A model generated the notes under the pieces. It was not told the DNA's origin. It saw only the letters and a program-made list of their open reading frames with translations, and did no database searches. A program made the translations under genes and the position numbers. Of a stretch of DNA of 8,850 nucleotides, positions 1 to 7,184 are shown piece after piece. The first letter of the stretch is position 1, and each line of letters opens with the position of its first letter. The stretch is from Tannerella sp. (lineage in GTDB: Bacteria > Bacteroidota > Bacteroidia > Bacteroidales > Tannerellaceae): assembly GCA_031261145.1 (NCBI GenBank), contig JAISJX010000365.1, positions 1-8,850 on the forward strand. The letters run 5' to 3'.

Positions 1-3000
1 ATAAAATAATAAAGTTTTCATTACATAACCGGCTGCTGGTTCTGATATGTGCCGTATTGCTTGTATTTGCAGGTACATACACGGCGACGAACATGGAAGT
101 GGATGTCTTTCCGGATTTGAATGCCTCGACGGTGGTGGTGATGACCGAGGCAAAAGGAATGGCGCCCGAAGAGGTGGAACGTTTGGTGACGTTTCCGGTA
201 GAAACAGCGTTAAACGGGGCGACAGGCGTGCGTCGTGTCCGTTCGTCATCGACCACGGGTTTTTCCGTTGTGTGGATTGAATTTGACTGGGGGACGGATG
301 TTTACCGTGCGCGGCAAATCGTTTCGGAGAAGTTGGCGGTCGTAGGCGACGCGCTGCCGTCTAATGCCGGGACGCCGACCTTGGGGCCGCAGTCATCCAT
401 TCTGGGCGAACTGTTGATTATCGGTTTGACGGCGGATTCGACTTCGTTGCAGGACTTGCGTACGCTTGCCGACTGGACGGTACGTCCGCGGTTACTTTCC
501 TTGGGCGGTGTTGCACAAGTCGCTGTCATTGGCGGTGATATCAAAGAGTATCAAATCCTTCTGAATCCCGAAAAGATGAAAAGTTATGGAATCGCGTTGG
601 ATGAAGTGTTGCCTGCCGTCCGTGAGATGAATCAAAATGCTTCCGGCGGGGTGTTGTACGAGTACGGGAATGAGTATATCGTTCGTGGCGTGCTGTCCAC
701 CAACCGGATAGAAGAGTTGGGAAAAGCGGTCGTGAAAACGATTGACGATGTGCCGGTGCGGTTGGAAAATATAGCAGATGTACAAACCGGCAACAAATCG
801 CCTGCATTGGGTATTGCTTCCGAATGTGGAAAACCAGCTGTATTAGTGACCGTTACCAAACAGCCCAATACCGGTACGCTGGATTTGACCGGCCACTTAG
901 ACCGTGCGATCGCTGAACTACAAAAGAATATGCCCGCCGATGTGAACGTATCCGCCGATATATTCCGCCAGTCGCGGTTTATCGAAAGTTCCATCGGAAA
1001 TGTGAAAAAATCGTTGTACGAAGGTGGTATTTTTGTCGTCATTGTCCTGATAATCTTCCTGATGAACGTACGAACGACGGTGATTTCTTTGGTAACCATC
1101 CCCCTTTCGTTGCTCGTGTCCATTTTGACGCTGAAAATGATGGGATTAACGATAAATACGATGAGTTTGGGAGGAATGGCTATTTCTATCGGTTCTTTGG
1201 TGGACGATGCGATTGTTGATGTGGAAAATGTATTTAAGCATCTCCGGGAGAACCGGCAAAAGCCTGATGAGGAGCGAGAACCGGCGCTGACGGTCGTTTT
1301 TGAAGCCTCGCGGGAAGTGCGGATGCCGATCTTAAACTCGACGCTTATTATCGTGGTCAGTTTCGTTCCGTTGTTTTTCCTTTCGGGCATGGAAGGGAGG
1401 ATGTTGGCGCCGTTAGGAATCACTTTTATCGTAGCCCTGTTCGCCTCAACGGTTATAGCCCTTACGCTGACGCCTGTATTGTGCAGTTATCTGCTGGGAA
1501 ACAGCAAGATGAGGAATGACAAGGAACCATTTATCGTACGGAAACTGAAAACCGCTTATGAAGTGGCCCTGAAATGGGCGTTGGAGCATAAGAAAAGCGT
1601 GTTGTCCGGGACGGGAGCGGTTCTGGTTGTGACGATTGCCTTGTGTTTTACGCTGGGACGCAGTTTCCTGCCTTCGTTCAACGAAGGGTCATTTACAATC
1701 AATGTGAGTACCTTGCCCGGCATATCGTTGGAGGAGTCGGACAAAATAGGCCGGATAGCCGAAGATATTCTCCTCTCCATCCCTGAGATACAGACGGTAG
1801 GGCGTAGAACCGGACGCGCCGAGTTAGACGAACATGCGTTAGGCGTGAATGTCTCCGAGATAGAAGCGCCGTTTGTCCTCGGCAAACGCTCCAAAGACGA
1901 TTTACTGGCCGAGGTCAGGGCGAAACTGAAAATATTACCCGGCGCAAATATCGAAATCGGTCAGCCCATTTCACACCGCATTGACGCGATGTTGTCCGGG
2001 ACGCAGGCGAATATAGCCATAAAACTGTTCGGTAGCGATCTTAATGAGATGTTCACCCTTGGGAACAAGATAAAAACCTCTATTCAAGGCGTAGAAGGTA
2101 TTGCCGACCTCAATGTCGAACAACAGGTGGAGCGTCCGCAACTGCGAATCGAACCCCGGCGCGAACTGCTGGCGAAATACGGGATTACCCTGCCCGAATT
2201 TGCCGAAATCATCCATGTAATGCTTGCCGGCGAAGTCGTTTCGCAAGTCTATGAAGGAAATAAAGCGTTCGACCTGACCGTGAAAGTGAACGACGACAGC
2301 CGTTCCACCATCGATCGAATCGGGAATCTGATTATTGACGCCAACGGGCGGAAAATCCCCTTGGGTAATGTGGCCGACATCACCTCGTCCACCGGCCCCA
2401 ATACGATCAACCGGGAGAATGTTGTCCGTAAAATCGTGATTTCGGCCAATGTAGCCGGACGCGACCTGCGTGGAGTGGTGAATGATATTCAGGACAAGAT
2501 TAATGACGGAATCCAACTTCCCGAAGGATACCATATCGAGTATGGCGGACAATTCGAGAGTGAGCAGGCGGCATCCCGCACGTTGCTGATGATGTCCGTT
2601 TTTTCCATTCTGGTAATCTTCCTGTTGTTATACAATCAGTTCCGGAGTGCATCCCAATCGGTGGTTGTGCTGTTAAATCTTCCGTTGGCACTCATCGGCG
2701 GTGTTTTTATCATTTTCTTTACCGGCAAGATTATCAGCATTCCGGCTATTATCGGATTTATATCCCTGTTCGGCATCGCTACGCGAAACGGTATGTTACT
2801 TATTTCCCGTTACAATGACTTGGAAAGAGGCGGTTTGCCGTTGAAGGACAGCATCATGAAAGGCTCGTTAGACCGGTTGAACCCGATTCTGATGACCGCC
2901 CTGTCATCCGGTTTGGCGTTAATCCCAATGGCTATCGGAGGCGATTTGCCCGGCAATGAGATTCAAAGCCCGATGGCGAAGGTGATACTCGGCGGATTGT

Positions 3001-3065
3001 TGACCTCGACCTTGCTCAATGGCTTTATCATACCTGTTGTACATTCATTCGGATTAAAAAAGTAA
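1..3065 (+). CDS. Heavy-metal-type (CusA/CzcA-like) RND efflux permease, 5' end cut off
   Basis: Inner-membrane, proton-driven pump of a tripartite RND efflux system. The reading frame is open from base 3 (Lys-Ile-Ile-Lys-Phe-Ser-Leu-His-Asn-Arg...), so the true start lies just left of the window. The first TTG or ATG inside the window is not the start, because the first membrane helix (about nt 27-83) begins before it. About 1020 residues are visible, close to the family's usual 1020-1050. Membrane helices cluster at about nt 1015-1500 and 2580-3055, separated by the two large periplasmic domains typical of RND pumps. The TM4 proton-relay motif LVDDAIVDVEN lies at nt 1197-1229. By eye the protein aligns collinearly with E. 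coli CusA around NEG...STLPGIS (nt 1680-1724) and RID (nt 1977-1985). However, the CusA copper-binding methionines are not conserved, and the first Asp of the CzcA DFG motif is Ser, so copper, silver, zinc or cobalt cannot be assigned. The gene lies 4 bases from the channel gene and is surely co-transcribed with it. Confidence 0.93.
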   Translation, partial: KIIKFSLHNRLLVLICAVLLVFAGTYTATNMEVDVFPDLNASTVVVMTEAKGMAPEEVERLVTFPVETALNGATGVRRVRSSSTTGFSVVWIEFDWGTDVYRARQIVSEKLAVVGDALPSNAGTPTLGPQSSILGELLIIGLTADSTSLQDLRTLADWTVRPRLLSLGGVAQVAVIGGDIKEYQILLNPEKMKSYGIALDEVLPAVREMNQNASGGVLYEYGNEYIVRGVLSTNRIEELGKAVVKTIDDVPVRLENIADVQTGNKSPALGIASECGKPAVLVTVTKQPNTGTLDLTGHLDRAIAELQKNMPADVNVSADIFRQSRFIESSIGNVKKSLYEGGIFVVIVLIIFLMNVRTTVISLVTIPLSLLVSILTLKMMGLTINTMSLGGMAISIGSLVDDAIVDVENVFKHLRENRQKPDEEREPALTVVFEASREVRMPILNSTLIIVVSFVPLFFLSGMEGRMLAPLGITFIVALFASTVIALTLTPVLCSYLLGNSKMRNDKEPFIVRKLKTAYEVALKWALEHKKSVLSGTGAVLVVTIALCFTLGRSFLPSFNEGSFTINVSTLPGISLEESDKIGRIAEDILLSIPEIQTVGRRTGRAELDEHALGVNVSEIEAPFVLGKRSKDDLLAEVRAKLKILPGANIEIGQPISHRIDAMLSGTQANIAIKLFGSDLNEMFTLGNKIKTSIQGVEGIADLNVEQQVERPQLRIEPRRELLAKYGITLPEFAEIIHVMLAGEVVSQVYEGNKAFDLTVKVNDDSRSTIDRIGNLIIDANGRKIPLGNVADITSSTGPNTINRENVVRKIVISANVAGRDLRGVVNDIQDKINDGIQLPEGYHIEYGGQFESEQAASRTLLMMSVFSILVIFLLLYNQFRSASQSVVVLLNLPLALIGGVFIIFFTGKIISIPAIIGFISLFGIATRNGMLLISRYNDLERGGLPLKDSIMKGSLDRLNPILMTALSSGLALIPMAIGGDLPGNEIQSPMAKVILGGLLTSTLLNGFIIPVVHSFGLKK

Positions 3066-3069
3066 GTAT

Positions 3070-4284
3070 ATGAAAACAAATAAAAGAGTTGGAAGAATAG
3101 CCCAATGCTGTTCATTGTCATTGGGTTTGCTTTTCTTGGGCGGAACCGGAAGTACATCCGCCCAGAACGGCGTGGTGGCCGTATTGAGTTCGGTAGAGCA
3201 GAATAATACGACGCTGAAAGCATTGCGGGAGAGCGCCGAAGCTCAAAAGTTAGAGAACCGCACGGGTATTTACCTCGCTAATCCGGAGGTGGAGTTCAAC
3301 CGCCTCTGGGGCAGTCCGGGAGCGATAGGCAATCGTACGGATGTTAGTGTCACGCAGTCGTTTGACATACCAACCGTTACGGGCATGAAAAGCCGTATCG
3401 CCGAAGGGCGGAACGATATGGTTGAGTGGCAATACAAATCCGACAGGTTGCAAATCCTGTTGGATGCCAAACTGGATTGCATTGAGTTGATTTACTACAA
3501 CGCGCTGAAAAAGGAGTTAGACATGCGCCTCGACCATGCCCAAGCCCTTGCCGGCGCCTATAAGGAAAAATTGGAGCAGGGCGATGTGAATATTCTGGAA
3601 TACAATAAGGCGCAGTTGAACCTGGCCACCGTTCAGGGCGAGATGTCCCGCGTGGACGTAGAGCGTAATGCTTTGTTGCAGAACTTAAAAAGACTTAATG
3701 GCGGGATAGCTGTTCTCTTGGAAGACGCTCAATATGGCGAGCAGGCTTTTCCGCTTCATTTTGACGAATGGTATGCCGGAGCAGAGCAGAAAAACCCTGT
3801 TCTGGCATACGTGCGGCAAGAGGTTGAAGTCAGCCGGAAACAGGTGAACCTGAGCAAGGCAATGGGACTGCCGGTATTCTCCGCCGGTTATATGAGCGAG
3901 AAGATAGTCGGCGAACATTATCAGGGGATTACCCTGGGCGTATCCATTCCCCTCTGGGAAAATAAAAACAAGGTGCGTCAAGCGAAAGCCGCCGTCAGAG
4001 CCGCCGAATTTCGGGAGACAGACAGCAAGCAGCAGTTCTACAGTCGGCTTCAGACGCAGTACGAGCAAGCGACCGGACTGAAAGCCGTTGCCGCCGCTTA
4101 CCGGAAATCCATAGAGACGCTCAACAGTACCGCTTTGCTGAAGAAAGCATTGGATGCCGGAGAGATTTCGCTGCTGGATTATATTGTAGAGATAGGTTTG
4201 TACTACGAAACGATCAATCGTACGTTGGAAGCCGAGCGGGATTTTCAAAAGTCATTTGCCGGATTGTCGGCAGTCGAATTATAG
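3070..4284 (+). CDS. TolC-family outer-membrane efflux channel (CusC/CzcC-like)
   Basis: 404-residue outer-membrane factor, the exit duct of the RND pump encoded just upstream. The ATG lies 4 bases after the permease stop. It is followed by a clear signal peptide: basic residues at 2-9, a hydrophobic stretch at about 14-25, and a probable cleavage after Ser-Thr-Ser-Ala (residue 31). The mature part has the two-fold internal plan of the OEP family: long charged/amphipathic helices (about 40-70, 105-215, 245-265 and 310-400) and short strand-forming segments, for example around VEFNRLWGSPG (about 74-84) and VFSAGYMSEKIVGEHYQGITLGVSIPLWEN (about 273-302). GITLGVSIPLW is a typical channel-strand signature of CzcC-type proteins. 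There is no lipobox cysteine at the expected place; Cys13 and Cys14 lie inside the signal peptide. Length is normal for the metal-efflux branch. Substrate is set by the permease, not by this protein. Confidence 0.9.
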   Translation: MKTNKRVGRIAQCCSLSLGLLFLGGTGSTSAQNGVVAVLSSVEQNNTTLKALRESAEAQKLENRTGIYLANPEVEFNRLWGSPGAIGNRTDVSVTQSFDIPTVTGMKSRIAEGRNDMVEWQYKSDRLQILLDAKLDCIELIYYNALKKELDMRLDHAQALAGAYKEKLEQGDVNILEYNKAQLNLATVQGEMSRVDVERNALLQNLKRLNGGIAVLLEDAQYGEQAFPLHFDEWYAGAEQKNPVLAYVRQEVEVSRKQVNLSKAMGLPVFSAGYMSEKIVGEHYQGITLGVSIPLWENKNKVRQAKAAVRAAEFRETDSKQQFYSRLQTQYEQATGLKAVAAAYRKSIETLNSTALLKKALDAGEISLLDYIVEIGLYYETINRTLEAERDFQKSFAGLSAVEL

Positions 4285-4293
4285 AATATATAT

Positions 4294-4836
4294 ATGCTTG
4301 AAATTAAAAAGATTAGCACATCAGACAGAAGGGAATACGCCTTTGTGGAAGATTTGTATCTATCCTCATTTCCCAAGGAAGAACGCCGTGAATGCTCTCA
4401 ACAGAGGGCATTTACGGATACAAATCCGGTATTCAGCAATAATATAATTGTAGAGCAAGAGGCATTTATAGGTTTTGTTGGCTATTGGCATTTTGAGCAA
4501 TACATTTATATTGAACATTTTGCGACACATCCCGGACTACGGGGCAGAGGTTACGGGCAGCAGGTTTTATCCTTGTTCAAGGAGCAGTTTCCTGTTCCGG
4601 TTGTCTTGGAAGTAGAAAAGCCGGTCAATGAAATAAGTGTGCGCCGGATAGCATTTTACAAGCGGCAAGGTTTTGTTTTATGGGAGAAGGACTACCTGCA
4701 ACCCTCTTACTACAAAGGCGGAATGCCGATACCCATGTATTTGATGGCGTACGGTGCACTGTCCGCTGAAAATGATTTTGAAACTGTCCGGGATACGTTG
4801 TACAGGAATGTTTATGGAGTCAGGCACAGTATTTGA
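4294..4836 (+). CDS. GNAT-family N-acetyltransferase
   Basis: 180-residue single-domain acetyl-CoA-dependent acyltransferase, probably cytoplasmic since no signal peptide or membrane segment is visible. The acetyl-CoA pyrophosphate-binding motif A is at residues 74-94, with the R83-x-x-G86-x-G88 signature in HPGLRGRGYG. It is followed by a beta strand VVLEVE and the motif B helix RRIAFYKRQGF, where Tyr is the usual proton-donor position. The acceptor is unknown: GNATs acetylate amines on antibiotics, polyamines, proteins and small metabolites, and motif A does not tell which. The ATG is 9 bases after the channel gene's stop with no room for a promoter, so it is probably read with the efflux operon. 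Base composition looks lower in G+C than its neighbours (20 of 60 bases at 4441-4500 against 30 of 60 at 3541-3600), which may mean a separate origin. Its placement does not prove a role in efflux. Confidence 0.88.
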   Translation: MLEIKKISTSDRREYAFVEDLYLSSFPKEERRECSQQRAFTDTNPVFSNNIIVEQEAFIGFVGYWHFEQYIYIEHFATHPGLRGRGYGQQVLSLFKEQFPVPVVLEVEKPVNEISVRRIAFYKRQGFVLWEKDYLQPSYYKGGMPIPMYLMAYGALSAENDFETVRDTLYRNVYGVRHSI

Positions 4837-4870
4837 AACCTATCACTCTGAAGCATCTTTATGTACTTTT

Positions 4871-4960
4871 TACAATAAGTATTGGATAAAATATTTTTAA
4901 AATAGATATAATATACTTGTTATAACAAAGTTACTTACCGTAAGAAGTACAATAAGTATT
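4871..4960. repeat. 13-bp direct repeat around a 12-bp palindrome in an AT-rich gap
   Basis: TACAATAAGTATT occurs at 4871-4883 and again at 4948-4960. Both copies are followed by a similar AT-rich tail (GGATAAAA and TGAATAAA). Nearly midway lies the perfect palindrome TTGTTATAACAA (4917-4928), which could be a protein-binding site. No gene starts downstream on the + strand and the next gene faces the other way, so an operator role has no obvious target. The whole gap 4837-4980 contains no credible coding frame. It could be the relic of something lost or simply the untranslated tail of the upstream operon. Confidence 0.45.
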
Positions 4961-4980
4961 TGAATAAAGGAGGTTGACAC

Positions 4981-5042
4981 AAAAAATGAATGGAGAATGA
5001 AAATCAAACTTAATAATTTTCAATTCTCCATTCTCCATTTTT
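4981..5042. terminator. Long AT-rich hairpin, probable bidirectional terminator
   Basis: TGGAGAATGAAAAT (4991-5004) can pair with ATTTTCAATTCTCCA (5016-5030) with one bulged base. The stem can extend outward with bulges between 4981-4990 and 5031-5042. The structure is flanked by six A's on the left (4981-4986) and five T's on the right (5038-5042), so each strand ends its hairpin in a T-run. It lies between convergent genes and touches the stop codon of the minus-strand gene (5041-5043), the expected place for a two-way intrinsic terminator. The stem is unusually AT-rich for a terminator. It is partly built from heptamers (TGGAGAA once on the left, twice in reverse complement on the right), so it may be a dispersed repeat doing double duty. 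Confidence 0.6.
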
Positions 5043-5466
5043 AATCGTTTTCTTCCTTTTTCTCTTTCCTTTTCAGCTTACTTTCAATGATAAAAGAAAC
5101 GAGTAGGCCTGCGCCTCCGAAAAATAGAGCGGATGCGCCGAAAGCAACACTAAATAATTCCCTGTGAGGCCAATGATTCGGATCATACCCATCCGAAAGA
5201 AGCTCGGTAGTGATCATCAGTCCGATCAATAAACCCAATCCGAGTCCGGTCAGTAAGCAACCGAGTTTTAACCCGCTAAAAGAAACAGACTTACCGGAAT
5301 AATTAGGCAAAACTAATTTACCATTTAATGCCGACGAATCCAGATTTGCACCAAACTTTTCGATAATCGCCATCCGTTCGCTTCGGCGGGCAAACAGTTC
5401 AAACAGGCTATAAACGCCCCATACACAGATGTACACAATAACTGGTACTGATAAAAATTCCAACAT
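5041..5466 (-). CDS. Small three-helix membrane protein of unknown function
   Basis: 141-residue conserved-looking membrane protein; no function can be assigned. It has hydrophobic helices at about residues 4-22, 66-87 and 104-127, and a highly charged lysine/glutamate-rich tail (residues 128-141) that is probably cytoplasmic. Between helices 1 and 2 lies a soluble segment with RRSERMAIIEKFG (27-39), and helix 2 is glycine-rich (GLGLGLLIG). The pattern of an N-terminal helix, an R-R-x-E-R-M-x-x-I-E-K segment and two further helices resembles small Bacteroidota membrane proteins grouped under domains of unknown function (DUF6249-like is my recollection, not verified). The ATG is preceded by an A/T-rich leader with no Shine-Dalgarno sequence. 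I could not find a clear -7 promoter motif upstream. It is a single-gene unit, divergent from the peptidase gene and convergent with the efflux operon. Confidence 0.8.
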   Translation of the reverse strand: MLEFLSVPVIVYICVWGVYSLFELFARRSERMAIIEKFGANLDSSALNGKLVLPNYSGKSVSFSGLKLGCLLTGLGLGLLIGLMITTELLSDGYDPNHWPHRELFSVAFGASALFFGGAGLLVSFIIESKLKRKEKKEEND

Positions 5467-5601
5467 ACTTTTTAATTTTTAATAAGTGAATACTCTTGTT
5501 CATTTGCTCTTTTGACGCTGCTTTTCCGGAAAGGTTACACTTTTGTTTCAAAAAAAACAGAGAAAATCAGATATGGGTCGTTTTTTTTCGATGAAAAATC
5601 C

Positions 5602-5609
5602 TATCTTTG
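5602..5609 (+). promoter_or_regulatory. Bacteroidota -7 promoter element for the peptidase gene
   Basis: TATCTTTG matches the Bacteroidota sigma-factor -7 consensus TAnnTTTG exactly and lies 22 bases before the ATG at 5632. The -33 TTTG element is poor: only a T-run ending in CG (5581-5590) lies in about the right zone. Transcription would begin near 5615-5617, which rules out the in-frame ATG at 5512 as the start of translation from this promoter. The leader is A-rich (about 15 bases) and has no Shine-Dalgarno sequence, as is normal in this phylum. Confidence 0.7.
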
Positions 5610-5631
5610 TGACATAAAAAATAAAAATAAT

Positions 5632-7011
5632 ATGAAGAGAACGATTTTTATATCTCTTGCATTGCTCACGGCAGCAGGAGCGGCAGGACAGACTATCAGC
5701 GAAAAGGACTTGCAGGAAATCCGCGCAACGTTCAAACCGGCAGGCGAAACAAAAGCCTTGCAAAACATCCTGACGAACGACCGGGACATCCGCAGCAATG
5801 CGCTGAACCGCGAGCGGCAGGGGAAAACAGACCATTATTTTAAATATCGCGTGAAGGTAAAGGGTATTACCGACCAAAAAAGTTCCGGGCGTTGCTGGAT
5901 GTTTACTTCCATGAATGTATTGCGTCCGTTAGTTATGGAAAAATACAAAGTGGGCGAATTTGATTTTTCGCATAACTACCTGTATTTCTGGGATATTTTT
6001 GAAAAAGCAAATTTGTTCCTGGAAAATGTGATTGCTACCGCCAGGCTACCGCTCGACGACCGCTTGGTAACGGAATATTTCAAGTCGCCGGTAAGCGACA
6101 ATGGCGTGTGGAATCTGTATTACAATGCTGCTGATAAATACGGCGTTGTGCCACAGTCGGTTATGCCCGAAACGGCACATTCCGACAATACCGGCCAGAT
6201 GATAAGCATTCTGTGCGAACGTCTGCGCGGCGGCGGCTATCAATTGCGGGAATCAGTCCTTGGCGGCAAGAAAGCGGCGGACTTGCAAGCAGCGAAAAAA
6301 GCCGTCTTGTCCGACGTGTATCGCATCCTCGCATTGTGCCTCGGCGAGCCGCCGGCCACTTTCACATGGCGCTACAAAGACAGCGACGGTAACATTCAGG
6401 AGTTGAAAGATTATACGCCGCAACAGTTCTACAAAGAGATTACGCCCGCCGATTATTCGCCCAAAAACTATGTGATGATCATGAACGATCCCACGCGCGA
6501 ATACTACAAACTGTATGAAATACAGAACTATCGCAACACTATCGAAGGCGTCAACTGGACATATCTGAACCTGCCCAACGATGTGATTAAAAAAGCGGCG
6601 CTGGCGTCTATCAAAAACAACGAGCCGATGTATGCCTCCTGCGATGTCGGCAAACAGTCCAATCGCGAAAGCGGTATTCTGGATCCGACGATATACGACT
6701 ACGAATCGTTGTTCGGCGTGAAATTCGATATGGACAAAAAAGCCCGTATCCTCACGCGGCAAAGCGGTTCGAGCCATGCCATGACCTTGATTGGATGCGA
6801 CACCGACGAAAATGAGATACCTGTGAAATGGGAATTTGAAAACAGTTGGGGGTCGGTATCCGGGAATAAGGGTTACCTCACGTTCACCGACGATTGGTTC
6901 AGCGAATATATGTTCCGCATGGTCATCCACCGGAAATATTTAGACGATAAATCCCTCAATAGCTTGAATCAAAAGCCGGTGCAATTGCCCGCGTGGGATT
7001 ATATGTTTTAA
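5632..7011 (+). CDS. Exported C1 family cysteine peptidase, bleomycin hydrolase/aminopeptidase C type
   Basis: 459-residue papain-fold peptidase of the C1B (bleomycin hydrolase/PepC) group, which normally trims residues from peptide N-termini. All catalytic positions are visible: oxyanion Gln82 (TDQKSSGRCWMF), nucleophile Cys88, His382 (SSHAMTLIG) and Asn404 (WEFENSWG). The nearly 300-residue gap between Cys and His is characteristic of bleomycin hydrolases and far larger than in papain. Residues 1-19 form a signal peptide (MKRTIFISLALL, then a small-residue stretch AAGAAGQ), so this enzyme is sent to the periplasm or beyond, whereas classical PepC is cytoplasmic. The start at 5632 is preferred over the in-frame ATG at 5512 because the -7 promoter lies between them and because the signal peptide begins here. 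The C-terminus reads LPAWDYMF and stops; human BLMH as I recall it ends in LPAWDPMGALAE, so the tail that enters the active site looks shortened. Single-gene unit. Confidence 0.92.
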   Translation: MKRTIFISLALLTAAGAAGQTISEKDLQEIRATFKPAGETKALQNILTNDRDIRSNALNRERQGKTDHYFKYRVKVKGITDQKSSGRCWMFTSMNVLRPLVMEKYKVGEFDFSHNYLYFWDIFEKANLFLENVIATARLPLDDRLVTEYFKSPVSDNGVWNLYYNAADKYGVVPQSVMPETAHSDNTGQMISILCERLRGGGYQLRESVLGGKKAADLQAAKKAVLSDVYRILALCLGEPPATFTWRYKDSDGNIQELKDYTPQQFYKEITPADYSPKNYVMIMNDPTREYYKLYEIQNYRNTIEGVNWTYLNLPNDVIKKAALASIKNNEPMYASCDVGKQSNRESGILDPTIYDYESLFGVKFDMDKKARILTRQSGSSHAMTLIGCDTDENEIPVKWEFENSWGSVSGNKGYLTFTDDWFSEYMFRMVIHRKYLDDKSLNSLNQKPVQLPAWDYMF

Positions 7012-7043
7012 CCCCTGTTTTGGACGATAGACCGGTCTTATAA

Positions 7044-7150
7044 GCACGCAGATTACGCAGATAAGACGGATTTTCACAGATAAATAAACAAAACGCAGAT
7101 TATCATATAATAATCTGCGTTTATCTTTTCTATCTGCGTAATCCGCGTGC
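7044..7150. repeat. Nested inverted-repeat element built from ACGCAGATT units
   Basis: Two tiers of inverted repeat share this gap between convergent genes. The outer arms, 7044-7063 and 7131-7150, match at 19 of 20 positions. The inner arms AAACGCAGATTAT (7091-7103) and ATAATCTGCGTTT (7110-7122) are a perfect 13-bp stem with a 6-base loop. Both tiers use one 9-mer: ACGCAGATT/ACGCAGATA at 7046-7054, 7055-7063 and 7093-7101 on the + strand, and three times on the - strand (7112-7120, 7131-7139 and, with one change, 7140-7148). Degenerate units (GACGGATTT, CACAGATAA) fill 7065-7083. Sequences of this ACGCAGATTACGCAGAT type recur between genes in many bacterial genomes, so it is most likely a copy of a dispersed REP-like or MITE-like palindrome. 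In transcripts it would fold strongly and may stop transcription from both sides. Confidence 0.85.
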
Positions 7151-7155
7151 TACAT

Positions 7156-7175
7156 TTGAGACAACCACGTCTCAA
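7156..7175. repeat. Perfect 7-bp hairpin downstream of the oxidoreductase gene
   Basis: TTGAGAC (7156-7162) and GTCTCAA (7169-7175) form a perfect stem with a 6-base loop, 10 bases beyond the stop codon of the minus-strand oxidoreductase gene. On that strand the hairpin is not followed by a T-run, so it is at best a weak intrinsic terminator. It could protect the 3' end of the transcript or belong to the repeat cluster next to it. Confidence 0.5.
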
Positions 7176-7184
7176 CAGCAAAAT

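Noticed and set aside
632..1423. 263-codon minus-strand open frame inside the permease gene
   Set aside because: It lies wholly within a clearly coding gene on the opposite strand and its translation shows no domain or signal; it is a codon-composition shadow.
5512..5631. Longer N-terminus for the peptidase starting at the ATG at 5512
   Set aside because: The extension runs through the predicted -7 promoter (5602-5609), is low in complexity, and would bury the signal peptide that starts at 5632.
6253..6930. 225-codon minus-strand open frame inside the peptidase gene
   Set aside because: The opposite strand carries the catalytic His and Asn motifs of a recognisable peptidase here; the antisense frame resembles nothing.
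7029..7038. Perfect 10-bp palindrome AGACCGGTCT after the peptidase gene
   Set aside because: It has no loop and no following T-run, and a 10-bp palindrome can occur by chance; it is not enough for a terminator or operator call.
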